Of a stretch of 64,000 bases of DNA, positions 41,581 through 51,517 are shown piece by piece. Positions within the stretch are counted from its first letter, which is position 1. Each line of letters starts with the position of its first letter. Below the pieces are notes generated by a model that saw only the letters and a program-made list of their open reading frames with translations, searched no databases and was not told where the DNA came from. Both the position numbers and the translations under genes were made by a program. Source of the DNA: G016234445 sp964438865 (GTDB taxonomy: Bacteria; Chloroflexota; Dehalococcoidia; Tepidiformales; Tepidiformaceae); NCBI GenBank assembly GCA_964438865.1, contig CAYTMI010000015.1, positions 1-64,000 on the forward strand, in the 5' to 3' direction.

Positions 41581-43307
41581 GTGAACTCGACTTCGGACGG
41601 GCCTGGCTGCTCTTCCTGCTCCCGATGGCGCCGCTCGCGCTTGGCGGGTGGTGGGTCGCTGTCCGCCACGGAGCACGGCGTGCCGGGAAGCTCTCCCGGT
41701 CGCGTAGCCCGTCCCCGCCCTACGCAAGCGCAGTCCTCCTCGCCCTGGCGGCGGTCGTGGCAATAGTGGCTGCCGCCCAGCCGCGCTGGGGCACCCGGGT
41801 CTCGTCGATTCCTCGCCAGGGGGCGGACGTTGTTGTCGTGCTCGACGTTTCCCGGAGCATGGAGGCGCGCGACGTCGCCCCCAGCCGGCTCGAAGCGGCG
41901 AAGAGCGCGGTCAACGCGACCTTCGCGCGGCTCACCGGAGACCGCGTCGGGGTCGTGGTGTTCGGCGGTTCGGCCAGGATCCGGTTCCCGCTGACGAGCG
42001 ATATGGCCGCCGCTCAGCAGGTCGTCTCGTCGCTAGAAACCGGGCCGGTCATCGTCCAGGCGGGTTCGAGCGCATCCTCAGGTTTCGCCGTCGCCATCGA
42101 TGCCTTCGACCCGGCGCAGGTGGGCGGCAAGTTGCTCATCCTGGTAACCGACGGCGATGACCTCGGTCCGGACCCTGCGGCGGTAGCCTCCGCGGTGCGC
42201 GCCGCCGGCGTCGACCTGCTGGTGGTTGGCGTGGGCACGGCCGAAGGTTCCGCGGTCCCCGTGTACGACCTGACGAAGCGCAAGTTCGTCGACAAACTCG
42301 ATGCCAACGGCAGGCCGATCATCACCCGCCTGGACGAGCCTTTTCTCCGGACCCTCGCGGCGGCCTCGGGCGGGCGTTACCTGGGATCGAACCTGGCGGC
42401 GGTGCCCGGGGCGGTGCAGGGACGGCTGGAGACGATCGAGCGAGCCCGGATCCAGCAGGAGTCGCCGGAACTGCCAATCGAACGCTACCAGTGGTTCGCC
42501 GGCGCCGCCCTCGCGCTCCTCGTCCTGGCGACCTTCGCGGAATGGCTGCCCCGGGTAGCTGGCCGGCGCTTGGCGCTGGTGTTGCTGGCCGGGCTGATGC
42601 TGCTCCCCGCCTGTGCGACGCGAGCCTGGGACTTGAACGACCAGGCTCGGCAGGCGTACCGCGAGGGAGACTTCGAGCGCGCCGCCGACCTGTTCTTCGA
42701 GGCGCAGGCTGAGCAGCCGGAGGACCCGGCGATCGCACTCAACCTTGCCTCGGCCCTTCACAGCGCCGGCCGCTTCGGCGAGGCGGCGCAGGTTGCCCGG
42801 AGGGCGCTGCTTTCGAACGACCCGAAGGTCACTGCGCGGGCGTATGCGAGCATCGGCCATCACCAGTTCGCGGACGGGGACGCGCGAGCCGCCCTGGATT
42901 CGTTCAAGCAGGCGCTGCTCCTCGACCCGGCCGACGAAGCCAGCCGCCACGACTACGAAGTCCTGCTGCGCCTCCTCGGTCCAGAGCAGAAGCCGCAGCC
43001 CGGGGACCAGCAGCCCGGGGATGGCGACCCCAGCGAGCCGCGCCCCGGCGACGAACCGCCACCAGACGGCGAGCCTGGCGGCGGTGACCAGCCGCCGGCC
43101 GACGCCGAGCCGCGCCCCTCCAGCGGTGGGGAGATCGAGGCGAGGCTGTCAGCCCTGGACCGCGAGATCGCGCGGTTGTTGCGGGAAGCGGGAGAGACCC
43201 CTTCGGCGGCGGAGGCCATCAAGATCCTCAATCTCATCGCCGAACGGAACCGCGTCGCCGCGATGCGGGACGCGCTGAAGGGCGATTCCAACCCCCGCGA
43301 CTACTGA
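41577..43307 (+). CDS. BatB-BatC fusion: VWA domain plus TPR domain
   Basis: This 576-residue protein joins two usually separate genes. Residues 1-335 are BatB-like: two N-terminal membrane helices, MIDAS D90-V-S-R-S, and a membrane helix near 308-325. A second hydrophobic stretch ends in LPAC at 343-346, which looks like a lipobox. It is followed by TPR repeats (about 350-465: ARQAYREGDFERAADLFFEA), a Pro/Gly/Glu-rich linker and a short helical end. The internal lipobox suggests a former lipoprotein BatC fused in frame. Confidence 0.85.
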   Translation: MSELDFGRAWLLFLLPMAPLALGGWWVAVRHGARRAGKLSRSRSPSPPYASAVLLALAAVVAIVAAAQPRWGTRVSSIPRQGADVVVVLDVSRSMEARDVAPSRLEAAKSAVNATFARLTGDRVGVVVFGGSARIRFPLTSDMAAAQQVVSSLETGPVIVQAGSSASSGFAVAIDAFDPAQVGGKLLILVTDGDDLGPDPAAVASAVRAAGVDLLVVGVGTAEGSAVPVYDLTKRKFVDKLDANGRPIITRLDEPFLRTLAAASGGRYLGSNLAAVPGAVQGRLETIERARIQQESPELPIERYQWFAGAALALLVLATFAEWLPRVAGRRLALVLLAGLMLLPACATRAWDLNDQARQAYREGDFERAADLFFEAQAEQPEDPAIALNLASALHSAGRFGEAAQVARRALLSNDPKVTARAYASIGHHQFADGDARAALDSFKQALLLDPADEASRHDYEVLLRLLGPEQKPQPGDQQPGDGDPSEPRPGDEPPPDGEPGGGDQPPADAEPRPSSGGEIEARLSALDREIARLLREAGETPSAAEAIKILNLIAERNRVAAMRDALKGDSNPRDY

Positions 43308-43336
43308 GCCGGGCCCCGAAAAGCCGGCCCGGCTCA
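43305..43336. terminator. 11-bp bidirectional hairpin
   Basis: TGAGCCGGGCC (43305-43315) pairs exactly with GGCCCGGCTCA (43326-43336) around a 10-base loop. The stem begins in the stop codon of the Bat fusion gene, and the small minus-strand gene ends at 43351. Confidence 0.65.
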
Positions 43337-43350
43337 GCCAGGGACAGTCG

Positions 43351-43467
43351 CTACTTCTTCACCGGGACCCGGATCTGCTTGCCGGGCGACTGCGGGGCGG
43401 CGGGCTTACCGCCCCCGCTCCCGCCCTTCGGAGCCTGTCCCGGTTTTGTCTTCGGTTGCTTTGCCAT
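43351..43467 (-). CDS. 38-residue basic Pro/Gly/Lys-rich protein, unknown
   Basis: A short reading frame, MAKQPKTKPGQAPKGGSGGG then KPAAPQSPGKQIRVPVKK, preceded by AAAGGAG at a good spacing before ATG 43467. Eight of 38 residues are lysine (one more is arginine) and there is no acidic residue. It is the only sequence in its gap with both a strong Shine-Dalgarno and a stop-delimited frame, so I take it as a real gene. I do not recognize a family; a nucleic-acid-binding or ribosome-associated role is possible but unsupported. Confidence 0.55.
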   Translation of the reverse strand: MAKQPKTKPGQAPKGGSGGGKPAAPQSPGKQIRVPVKK

Positions 43468-43634
43468 GCTGGCACTCCTTTCGTTCCAATGCGCCGCCTC
43501 ACCATCGGGCGAGTGCGGCAGTCGACGTTCCCTGGAAGGATCACGTCACATCGGGGAGTGCCTCCTTCGGCGCCAGCCTGTGCGCACCGTCATCCTACTC
43601 CTGCGATGGAGCACCGCGCAGCAGCACGGTGCCC

Positions 43635-43640
43635 TACACT
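43635..43640 (+). promoter_or_regulatory. TACACT box 6 nt before ATG 43647 (leaderless-type)
   Basis: TACACT followed by ACGGCC and ATG, with no Shine-Dalgarno before the RAM-domain gene. Confidence 0.4.
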
Positions 43641-43646
43641 ACGGCC

Positions 43647-43892
43647 ATGCGCGCTGTTTTTGTGATGGTCAAGACCGATCCGGGCCACGGCACGGAAGTG
43701 GCCAACCGCGTGGCCGACGTGGAGAGCTTCTCCGAGGCCTACAGCATCACCGGCCAGTACGACCTGCTGGTGAAACTCTACGTCACGGACATCGACTCGG
43801 TGGGTCGCCTCATCGAACGGGACATCCACTCAATCCCCCACGTGCGGGAGACCTTCACGATTCTCACGTTCGAGGCGTTCGGCGCCCGGTAG
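43647..43892 (+). CDS. Stand-alone Lrp/AsnC ligand-binding (RAM) domain protein
   Basis: The 81-residue protein is just the alpha-beta RAM domain: MRAVFVMVKTDPGHGTEVAN, VESFSEAYSITGQYDLLVKL, and IHSIPHVRETFTILTFEAFG. There is no helix-turn-helix. Such domains bind amino acids or modulate full-length Lrp proteins as oligomers. No partner gene is adjacent. Confidence 0.88.
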   Translation: MRAVFVMVKTDPGHGTEVANRVADVESFSEAYSITGQYDLLVKLYVTDIDSVGRLIERDIHSIPHVRETFTILTFEAFGAR

Positions 43893-43920
43893 CTGCCCTT
43901 GTCACCGGCTGCCTTCGCGG

Positions 43921-45585
<1,665 letters not shown>

Positions 45586-45656
45586 GGCCTGGCCCCCCGG
45601 CTCTGGCGTGTTGGAGAGAGTGTACCGTTCCCGGCGCGGGCCGTAACCCGGCGCGT

Positions 45657-46868
45657 TCAGTCCAGGGCGCGAACCTGCGGGTGGAGGAAGCCAAGCACTG
45701 CGACGGCCATCGTCGCTATCCCGCCCCCGGCCAGGACTTCGGCGGGGCCGAAGCGGTCGGAGGCCCAGCCCGCGGCTGCGTACCCGATCGGGAGGAGCGC
45801 GTAGGAGCCCAGCGAGTCGATGCTCGCCACCCGGCCCAGCAGGTGTTGGGGGACCAGTTCCTGCATCGCGCCCACCCAGATGAGGCCGAACGTGGTCAGG
45901 CAGGCGCCTTCGAGAACGGAGGCGCCCAGGAGCACCGCGAGAGGCGCCCCCGTCGCGTAGACGGTGAGCAAGGCGCCCTGGAAGAGGAGCGCCCCACTGG
46001 TGAACCAACCCCGGTGGCGGACTCGTTTGAAGCGGCCAAGCACGACAGCCGCCGCAACCGCGCCCGCGGCCGTGAAGGAGAGGATGAGCCCGAACGCCTC
46101 GACGCCTTCGGCCCGGACGTCGCTGATCAGGAACGGCAGGGCCACGTTGTGCGGCCCGCTGATCGTGACGTTGGCGATCGCGGCGACCGCAATCGTGACC
46201 CAGAGGAACGGCCGGGAGAAGACTGCTCGAAGCCCGGTACCGAGGTCCGTGAGCCAGCCGTCGCTCGGTCCGGCCCCGGCGACGCGGTGGCTGCGGCCGG
46301 GCATGAAGGCAAGGAAACCGGCGGAGATGAAGAAAGTCGCCGCGTCGAGGGTGAACGCGGTCGAGGTCCCGCCGGTGGCAACGAGAATGGCACCCAGCGC
46401 CGGTCCGCCGATCCCGATCGCTTGCTGGCTGACGGAGGTGAGCGAATTCGCGCTGGGCAGAGCCTCGGCCGGGGTTACCTGGGGGACCGCCGCCGCGTAG
46501 GCCGGCTGGAAGAACGCATCTACGAGGCCGAAGACCGTGCTCGCCAGGAATACGTGCCAGATCTCCAGCGAATCGCTGACGGCGAGGGCCGCGATCCCGG
46601 CCACGAGCACGCCGCGGATGAGGTCCGATGCGAGCATGACCCCAATCCGGGGGAGCCGGTCGACGACGACGCCCCCAACTAGCAGGAACAGCAGCATCGG
46701 GGCGAACGAGAAGACGAGGACGGCGGCCATGGTCCTCGGCGAGCCTGTCTCTTCCAGGACCCACCAGGCGAGCGCGATTCGATAGACCGAGTCTCCGAGG
46801 CGGGAGACGCTTTGCCCGCCCCAGAGGAGGGCGAACCCGCGGCCGCGGAGGGAATCGAAGAGGGCCAC
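45657..46868 (-). CDS. MFS transporter, enterobactin-exporter (EntS)-like
   Basis: A polytopic protein of about 403 residues with twelve probable membrane segments. It begins ALFDSLRGRGFALLWGGQSV and has SRLGDSVYRIALAWWVLEET, then FLLVGGVVVDRLPRIGVMLA (motif A). This opening is typical of MFS_3-type exporters. Starts GTG 46868 and TTG 46898 are both possible. No substrate can be deduced. Confidence 0.83.
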   Translation of the reverse strand: MALFDSLRGRGFALLWGGQSVSRLGDSVYRIALAWWVLEETGSPRTMAAVLVFSFAPMLLFLLVGGVVVDRLPRIGVMLASDLIRGVLVAGIAALAVSDSLEIWHVFLASTVFGLVDAFFQPAYAAAVPQVTPAEALPSANSLTSVSQQAIGIGGPALGAILVATGGTSTAFTLDAATFFISAGFLAFMPGRSHRVAGAGPSDGWLTDLGTGLRAVFSRPFLWVTIAVAAIANVTISGPHNVALPFLISDVRAEGVEAFGLILSFTAAGAVAAAVVLGRFKRVRHRGWFTSGALLFQGALLTVYATGAPLAVLLGASVLEGACLTTFGLIWVGAMQELVPQHLLGRVASIDSLGSYALLPIGYAAAGWASDRFGPAEVLAGGGIATMAVAVLGFLHPQVRALD

Positions 46869-46919
46869 GGCGGAGAAGATTGAACGGCCCCGGCCCAACG
46901 GTCGAATGGCTGTGCCGAG

Positions 46920-48425
46920 CTACCGGTTGGTGGGCTCCTGGCGGCAGCCTTCTTCGTCGAGCCTGGAGATGCTGATCGCGTCGGCGACATAGATGCAGCC
47001 ACGCTGGTCGACGGCGACCGCGAGCGGCCCATGGGGGAATTCGTGGAGGAGCCGCGGTTTCTGGTCGACGCGGCTGTCGGCCCCCTGGTGGAGGAGGTAC
47101 ACGCCGGTACTCTTGAAGGCGGAGAGGATGATCTCGCTTCCGCTGGCGCCCCGCCGCGTGGCTATCCCGGCGGGGGCGATGGTCATGTGACCGGTGTCGA
47201 ACACCGGCTTCGAAATCATGTCCCGGGTGTCCGTGAACGGCCACTCGTGGTTGGACCCCGGAGTTACGAGCCGCACCTGGTCGTTCGTGTTCCGCCCGTT
47301 CTCGGCAACCAGGAGCTGCCCCGTGGCGATGTCGCACGTGGCCGCGAACGGGTTTCGGAACCCGATCGCGAACACTGGCGGCTCGCTGGCGGTGTAGCCG
47401 TCAGGCACGAGGTCGAACCCGCTGAGGCGGTAACGAAGCACCTTCCCCTCTCCCTTGGTCGGGAGTTGGGCCAGGCTCTGTACGGCGATATCCGTCGCAA
47501 CCAGGTAGGGGTCCGTGTCCCCGGTGGTCAGGAAAAACGAATCCCCGCAGAAGGCAACCGCGGTCCCGTAGTGGTTGCTCTCCCCGGGCTGGGCAGTCGG
47601 GAGCCGGGTGATGACAGGGGTCACTTCCGGCGGCCCGCTGGTCTTCACCCGGAGGACCTGGAGGTAGCTGCGCCCGTCGGCCTGCTGCTGGGCCGTGACG
47701 TAGGCGTATGGCTCGGCTGGCCACTGCGGGTGGAGCGCGACGTGGAACGTCAGCGCGCCTTCCGCAAGCCCGAGGTCGATCTTCGTGGTTGGACGCGGTC
47801 CGCCTCCCGCGGGCGCCGGACCAGCGATGGTGAGCGCCCCTTTCATCAACTCGACGAACACCAGTTCGCCATCGGGGCCAATGGCAAGCCCAGTGGGCAT
47901 CTCCAGGCCGTCCACGATGCGAGTCGCGCTCACCTGTTCTCCCGTTTCCGTGCCGGCGGGGTGGCGGGGCTGACGGTCGGCCTCGTTGGTGATTGCCAGC
48001 AGCGCAATGACGGCAACCAGGCTGACGGCAAGCTGGCTCCCGGTCGCCACCCAGGGCTGCCGGAAGCGGCCCCGCAGAATGCGCAGCGACCCCCAGATGA
48101 CGAGAAGGCTGATCCCAAGACCAAGTACGAAGGCCAGGTCCAGCGCGGTGACGATGAACGTGGACGAGATGTAGGGCTTCAGCTTGAAGGCAAGGACCGT
48201 GAAGGGGAGTTGGTCGACGGTGGAGACGATCGAAGCAGCCATCAGCACGAGGCCGCTCACTGCGAGGGTGACGCCTTGCCCACGTTGGCGCTGCGGCCCT
48301 CGCCTCATTGCCAGCCAGAGCCCGTTCGCGACGAGTCCGCCTGCTACCCCAAGCGCGATGGTGAAGAACCATTCGGCGCCATCAACATCGAGGGAGACCC
48401 TGTCTGGACGCATGCAGTGAACCAT
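46920..48425 (-). CDS. Membrane-anchored glucose/sorbosone dehydrogenase-like beta-propeller
   Basis: The 501-residue protein has four N-terminal membrane segments (about 17-155). An extracytoplasmic propeller follows: LEMPTGLAIGPDGELVFVEL, FHVALHPQWPAEPYAYVTAQ, GRYG-like blades, VFAIGFRNPFAATCDIATGQ, and ENGRNTNDQVRLVTPGSNHE WP. This matches PQQ-dependent sugar dehydrogenase-like (GSDH) proteins, in which R-N-P-F and the N-x-x-W stretch are common. Whether PQQ is bound is not shown. ATG 48425 or 48413 may be the start. Confidence 0.8.
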   Translation of the reverse strand: MVHCMRPDRVSLDVDGAEWFFTIALGVAGGLVANGLWLAMRRGPQRQRGQGVTLAVSGLVLMAASIVSTVDQLPFTVLAFKLKPYISSTFIVTALDLAFVLGLGISLLVIWGSLRILRGRFRQPWVATGSQLAVSLVAVIALLAITNEADRQPRHPAGTETGEQVSATRIVDGLEMPTGLAIGPDGELVFVELMKGALTIAGPAPAGGGPRPTTKIDLGLAEGALTFHVALHPQWPAEPYAYVTAQQQADGRSYLQVLRVKTSGPPEVTPVITRLPTAQPGESNHYGTAVAFCGDSFFLTTGDTDPYLVATDIAVQSLAQLPTKGEGKVLRYRLSGFDLVPDGYTASEPPVFAIGFRNPFAATCDIATGQLLVAENGRNTNDQVRLVTPGSNHEWPFTDTRDMISKPVFDTGHMTIAPAGIATRRGASGSEIILSAFKSTGVYLLHQGADSRVDQKPRLLHEFPHGPLAVAVDQRGCIYVADAISISRLDEEGCRQEPTNR

Positions 48426-48487
48426 ACAGGGCTGGCCACCTTCGAAGGATGGGAGCGGGCGCCTACCGCCACTGCCGCCCCGCGCTG

Positions 48488-48493
48488 TACCCT
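48488..48493 (+). promoter_or_regulatory. TACCCT box 6 nt before ATG 48500 (leaderless-type)
   Basis: TACCCT followed by GTGTCC and the yajQ-family ATG; no Shine-Dalgarno is seen. Confidence 0.35.
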
Positions 48494-48499
48494 GTGTCC

Positions 48500-49000
48500 A
48501 TGGCGAAAGACGAATCGTTCGATATCACCACCGGGGTCGACCTGCAGGAAGTCGACAACGCCGTGAACCAGGCCCGCAAGGAGATCTCCACGCGGTTCGA
48601 CTTCAAGAACGTGCTGGTCGAGGTCGAGTACAGCCGCGAGAAGGCCACCCTGAACATCCACACCGCCGACGACTACAAGCTAGAGGCGATCTGGCAGGTG
48701 CTGGCCCAGCGATTCATCGCCCGGAGCGTGCCCCTGGAGAACCTGAAGCGCGGCACCATCGAGAAGGCTTCGGGTGGCACCGTCCGCCAGGAGGTGACGA
48801 TGACGCAGGGGATCGACTCCGACACAGCCCGGAAGATCGTGAAGTTCATCAAGGACCAGAAGTACAAGAAGGTCCAATCCCAGGTACAGGGCGACGCTGT
48901 GCGTGTCAGCAGCCCCAGCCGGGACGAACTTCAGCAGGTCATCACCGCCCTCAAGGGTGAGGACTATGGGATCAAGCTGAACTTCGGGAACTACCGGTAG
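48500..49000 (+). CDS. YajQ family nucleotide-binding protein
   Basis: The 166-residue protein shows the two ferredoxin-like repeats of YajQ: SFDITTGVDLQEVDNAVNQA, RKEISTRFDFKN, then TARKIVKFIKDQKYKKVQSQ and VRVSSPSRDELQQVITALKG ending FGNYR. Family members bind nucleotides, and cyclic di-GMP has been reported in some bacteria. The full length and all main motifs are present. Confidence 0.96.
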   Translation: MAKDESFDITTGVDLQEVDNAVNQARKEISTRFDFKNVLVEVEYSREKATLNIHTADDYKLEAIWQVLAQRFIARSVPLENLKRGTIEKASGGTVRQEVTMTQGIDSDTARKIVKFIKDQKYKKVQSQVQGDAVRVSSPSRDELQQVITALKGEDYGIKLNFGNYR

Positions 49001-49003
49001 CGC

Positions 49004-49369
49004 TCAGGAAAGGGCGAGCGGGACGACCCTCGAAGCGAGCATGCGGGCGTCCCGCGTGACCAGCGGGATTCCATGCACGAGGCTGGTCGCTGCGATGAGT
49101 TCGTCGGCCGGGTCGCCGCGAAAGTCGAGCTGGCGCAATGCCCGGGCGATCTCCAGATCTATCGGCCAGACCGTCAGTCTACCGACGACTTCGCGGAGGC
49201 CGCCGTGATCCGGACCGGTCCGGACCCGCCCCATCCGAGCGAGGTGCCCGATCTCCCAGAGCACCATGTCCGAGATGCACCAGAAATCGTTGCTGAGTAG
49301 CTCCTGTTCGTCCCGGCGCAGGCGCCCCTCTACCGCCGCGATCAGGATGTGCGTGTCAAGGTTTAGCAT
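49004..49369 (-). CDS. PIN-domain toxin (VapC-like)
   Basis: A 121-residue PIN domain with acidic residues at D5 (MLNLDTHILIAA), in DMVLWEIGHLARMG, and in DFRGDPADELIAATSLVHGI plus PLVTRDARML. These place a metal-dependent RNase site. It starts right after the antitoxin stop (TGAATG), typical of co-translated pairs. The RNA target is unknown. Confidence 0.9.
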   Translation of the reverse strand: MLNLDTHILIAAVEGRLRRDEQELLSNDFWCISDMVLWEIGHLARMGRVRTGPDHGGLREVVGRLTVWPIDLEIARALRQLDFRGDPADELIAATSLVHGIPLVTRDARMLASRVVPLALS

Positions 49370-49615
49370 TCAGGCATTCAGGTCGCCCCACTCATCGGAG
49401 ACCCACGCTCCCGTCGAGAAGAGATCGTCGTTCTCATCGACGATAACCTGGCCCTTCAGGCTCCCGATGAGGTAGCCATGGCTCCGCTCCTCGTGTACGG
49501 CTACCAGCTTCGCAACCGGCTTCCCGCGCTTGGTGATGATGATGCCCTCGGCGTCGATGCTGTCGAGGATCGCGAGGCACTGAGCCTTGAACTGGGCCGC
49601 GCCGATGGTTCTCAT
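49370..49615 (-). CDS. Phd/YefM family antitoxin
   Basis: The 81-residue protein begins MRTIGAAQFKAQCLAILDSI and has IIITKRGKPVAKLVAVHEER, the DNA-binding N-terminal fold of Phd/YefM. The C-terminal part (SLKGQVIVDENDDLFSTGAW) would wrap the toxin. ATG 49615 was preferred over the longer start because the family begins there. The pair probably represses itself at the nearby palindrome. Confidence 0.88.
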   Translation of the reverse strand: MRTIGAAQFKAQCLAILDSIDAEGIIITKRGKPVAKLVAVHEERSHGYLIGSLKGQVIVDENDDLFSTGAWVSDEWGDLNA

Positions 49616-49626
49616 GACCACAGTAT

Positions 49627-49638
49627 GTGACTGGTCAC
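49627..49638. promoter_or_regulatory. Candidate antitoxin operator GTGACTGGTCAC
   Basis: A 12-base palindrome (arms GTGAC / GTCAC, TG between) lies 12 bases before the antitoxin ATG and next to a TACTGT box on the same strand, as expected for autorepression of a toxin-antitoxin pair. Confidence 0.45.
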
Positions 49639-49722
49639 TTGAGTTGTCCACATCGAAAGAAGGACAGTCAGCCTACCGCCGGGTAGACTGGGCGCGTAAT
49701 CGCTCACAGCAGGACGAAACCG

Positions 49723-50889
49723 ATGGAATTCAAGTTCACCGCCGAGCATGAAGCGCTTCGCACCGAGGTACGGGCCTTCCTGAGGGAGTCGATCCCGTCC
49801 GGCCCCGGCCCTGCCCGCCCCACGAGCCAGGAGAACTGGCCCGAGCAAATGGATTTCTTGCGGAAGCTTGCCGCGAAGAAGTGGGTGGCCCCGGCCTGGC
49901 CAGTGCAATACGGCGGCCTCGGGTGGAGCCACATCAACCAGATGGTGTTCTCCGAGGAACTGGCCTACGCGGGCGCCCCGGACGCCGGGCGCGTCTTCAA
50001 CGTCGGCATGATCGGGCCAACCCTCATCGTCCACGGGAGCGAGGAACAGAAGCGCCAGCACCTGCCGCGGATCACCAGTGGCGAAGTCGTCTGGTGCCAG
50101 GGCTACAGCGAACCGGGCTCGGGCAGTGACCTCGCCAGCCTCCAGACCCGCGCCACCCGCGATGGCGACGACTACGTGGTCAACGGCCAGAAGATCTGGA
50201 CCACCGGCGCCCACCACGCCGACTGGTGCTTCCTCCTGGTGCGCACGAACCCCAATGCGCCGAAGCACAAGGGCATCTCCTTCCTCCTCGCCGACATGAA
50301 GTCGCCGGGCATCAGCGTGCGGCCGATCGTCAACATGGCCGGCTACCACGAATTCAACGAGGTCTTCTTCGAAGACGTCCGCGTCCCGGTGGCGAATCGC
50401 ATCGGCGAAGAGAACAACGGATGGTACGTGGCGATGACGCTGCTCGACTTCGAGCGATCGAACGTCGCGTCGATCGCGGCGAACCAGCGCACCCTCGAGT
50501 TGCTGGCCGGGTACATCCGCGAGCACAAGCCGGGGGGAGACTACCGGGCGGTCCTCCGGCACCGGCTGGCCGACCTCTGGACCGCGAACGAAACCGGCCG
50601 CCTCCTGAGCTACCGGACGGCCTGGATGCAGGAGTCGGGGTTGGTCGCCAACTACGAAGCGTCGGTCATCAAGGTGTTCGCGACCGAACTCGCCCAGCAG
50701 ATCACGAACTTCGGCCTCGGGCTGTTGGGCCCGCAGGGCACCCTGGAGCCGGATTCCCGTCACGCGCTCTGGGACGGGATCATCGAAAAGGGCCACCTTT
50801 CGAACGTGTCGCCCACCATCTACAGCGGGTCGAGCGAGATCCAGCGGAACATCATCGCTACTCGAGGGCTCGGGCTTCCGCGGGACTAA
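49723..50889 (+). CDS. Acyl-CoA dehydrogenase
   Basis: The 388-residue flavoenzyme begins MEFKFTAEHEALRTEVRAFL. It has WCQGYSEPGSGSDLASLQTR, GQKIWTTGAHHADWCFLLVR (FAD/acyl-CoA-binding mid domain), an MTLLDFERSNVASIAANQRT helix and the C-terminal SGSSEIQRNIIATRGLGLPR. It matches the FadE-like group. Substrate chain length is unclear and the catalytic glutamate was not assigned with certainty. GCAGGAC precedes the ATG. It is convergent with a flavin reductase gene. Confidence 0.95.
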   Translation: MEFKFTAEHEALRTEVRAFLRESIPSGPGPARPTSQENWPEQMDFLRKLAAKKWVAPAWPVQYGGLGWSHINQMVFSEELAYAGAPDAGRVFNVGMIGPTLIVHGSEEQKRQHLPRITSGEVVWCQGYSEPGSGSDLASLQTRATRDGDDYVVNGQKIWTTGAHHADWCFLLVRTNPNAPKHKGISFLLADMKSPGISVRPIVNMAGYHEFNEVFFEDVRVPVANRIGEENNGWYVAMTLLDFERSNVASIAANQRTLELLAGYIREHKPGGDYRAVLRHRLADLWTANETGRLLSYRTAWMQESGLVANYEASVIKVFATELAQQITNFGLGLLGPQGTLEPDSRHALWDGIIEKGHLSNVSPTIYSGSSEIQRNIIATRGLGLPRD

Positions 50890-50896
50890 GCGGCCC

Positions 50897-51463
50897 TCAA
50901 CCGGCGTACTCCCAGCCGAGGTCGCGTTCGATGAGCATCTCGCCATCGCGGAGACGGTCGCCATCGGTGACCCGACCGACCACGAGGGTGTGGTCGCCGG
51001 TGGGAATGAACTGTTCCGCCACGCAGGTGTACCAGCCGAGGGCGTCGTGGAGCAGCGGGCAGCCGTCCGGGCTCAGGCTGTAGCGCAGGCCCCGGAGTTT
51101 GTCGTGTGTCTCTGAGGCGGCTTCCTCGGAGCGTCCCCGGATCTTGCTGCCGTCGTAGGGCATGACCACCGCCCGCGCGATCTGGTCGCCGTCCTTTTCG
51201 TGCAGCATGTTCACGCTGAAGGCCCGTGTCGCGCTGACGTTCTTGAGGGTCCGCGCGTCGTTTTCGATGGCGACGCAGACAAGCCGCGGCGTGAACGAAA
51301 CCTGCATCACCCAGTCCGCAATCATGGCGTTGAGTTGGCCGTCGGCGCTGGTGGAGCCGATGACGTGGACGCCGTACGACATCGCGAGCATCGCTTTTTC
51401 CACGGGCTCGAGTTCTTTCGGGTTGCCGGGGATGCTAGGGAACTGGTGGCCGGGGTGCGTCAC
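50897..51463 (-). CDS. Flavin reductase-like FMN-binding split-barrel protein
   Basis: The 188-residue protein has AMLAMSYGVHVIGSTSADGQ, MQVSFTPRLVCVAIENDART, ATRAFSVNMLHEKDGDQIAR and a late GDHTLVVGRVTDGDRLRDGE, all flavin-reductase-domain features. It probably binds FMN and reduces flavin or a small substrate. Starts at GTG 51463, with AGGAG upstream. It may serve a flavin monooxygenase elsewhere. Confidence 0.88.
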   Translation of the reverse strand: MTHPGHQFPSIPGNPKELEPVEKAMLAMSYGVHVIGSTSADGQLNAMIADWVMQVSFTPRLVCVAIENDARTLKNVSATRAFSVNMLHEKDGDQIARAVVMPYDGSKIRGRSEEAASETHDKLRGLRYSLSPDGCPLLHDALGWYTCVAEQFIPTGDHTLVVGRVTDGDRLRDGEMLIERDLGWEYAG

Positions 51464-51517
51464 AGGTGGCTCCTCGCGCGGTGGTGGATCTATCCTGCCA
51501 CCGTTGCGGGGACAGCG

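Noticed and set aside
43309..43646. A plus-strand frame of about 180 codons across the small-gene region
   Set aside because: No motif, poor start, and it overlaps the RAM-domain gene and the better-supported small minus-strand gene.
45586..45656. A B12 riboswitch before the mutase
   Set aside because: The 71-base gap is too short and no B12-box-like sequence is present.
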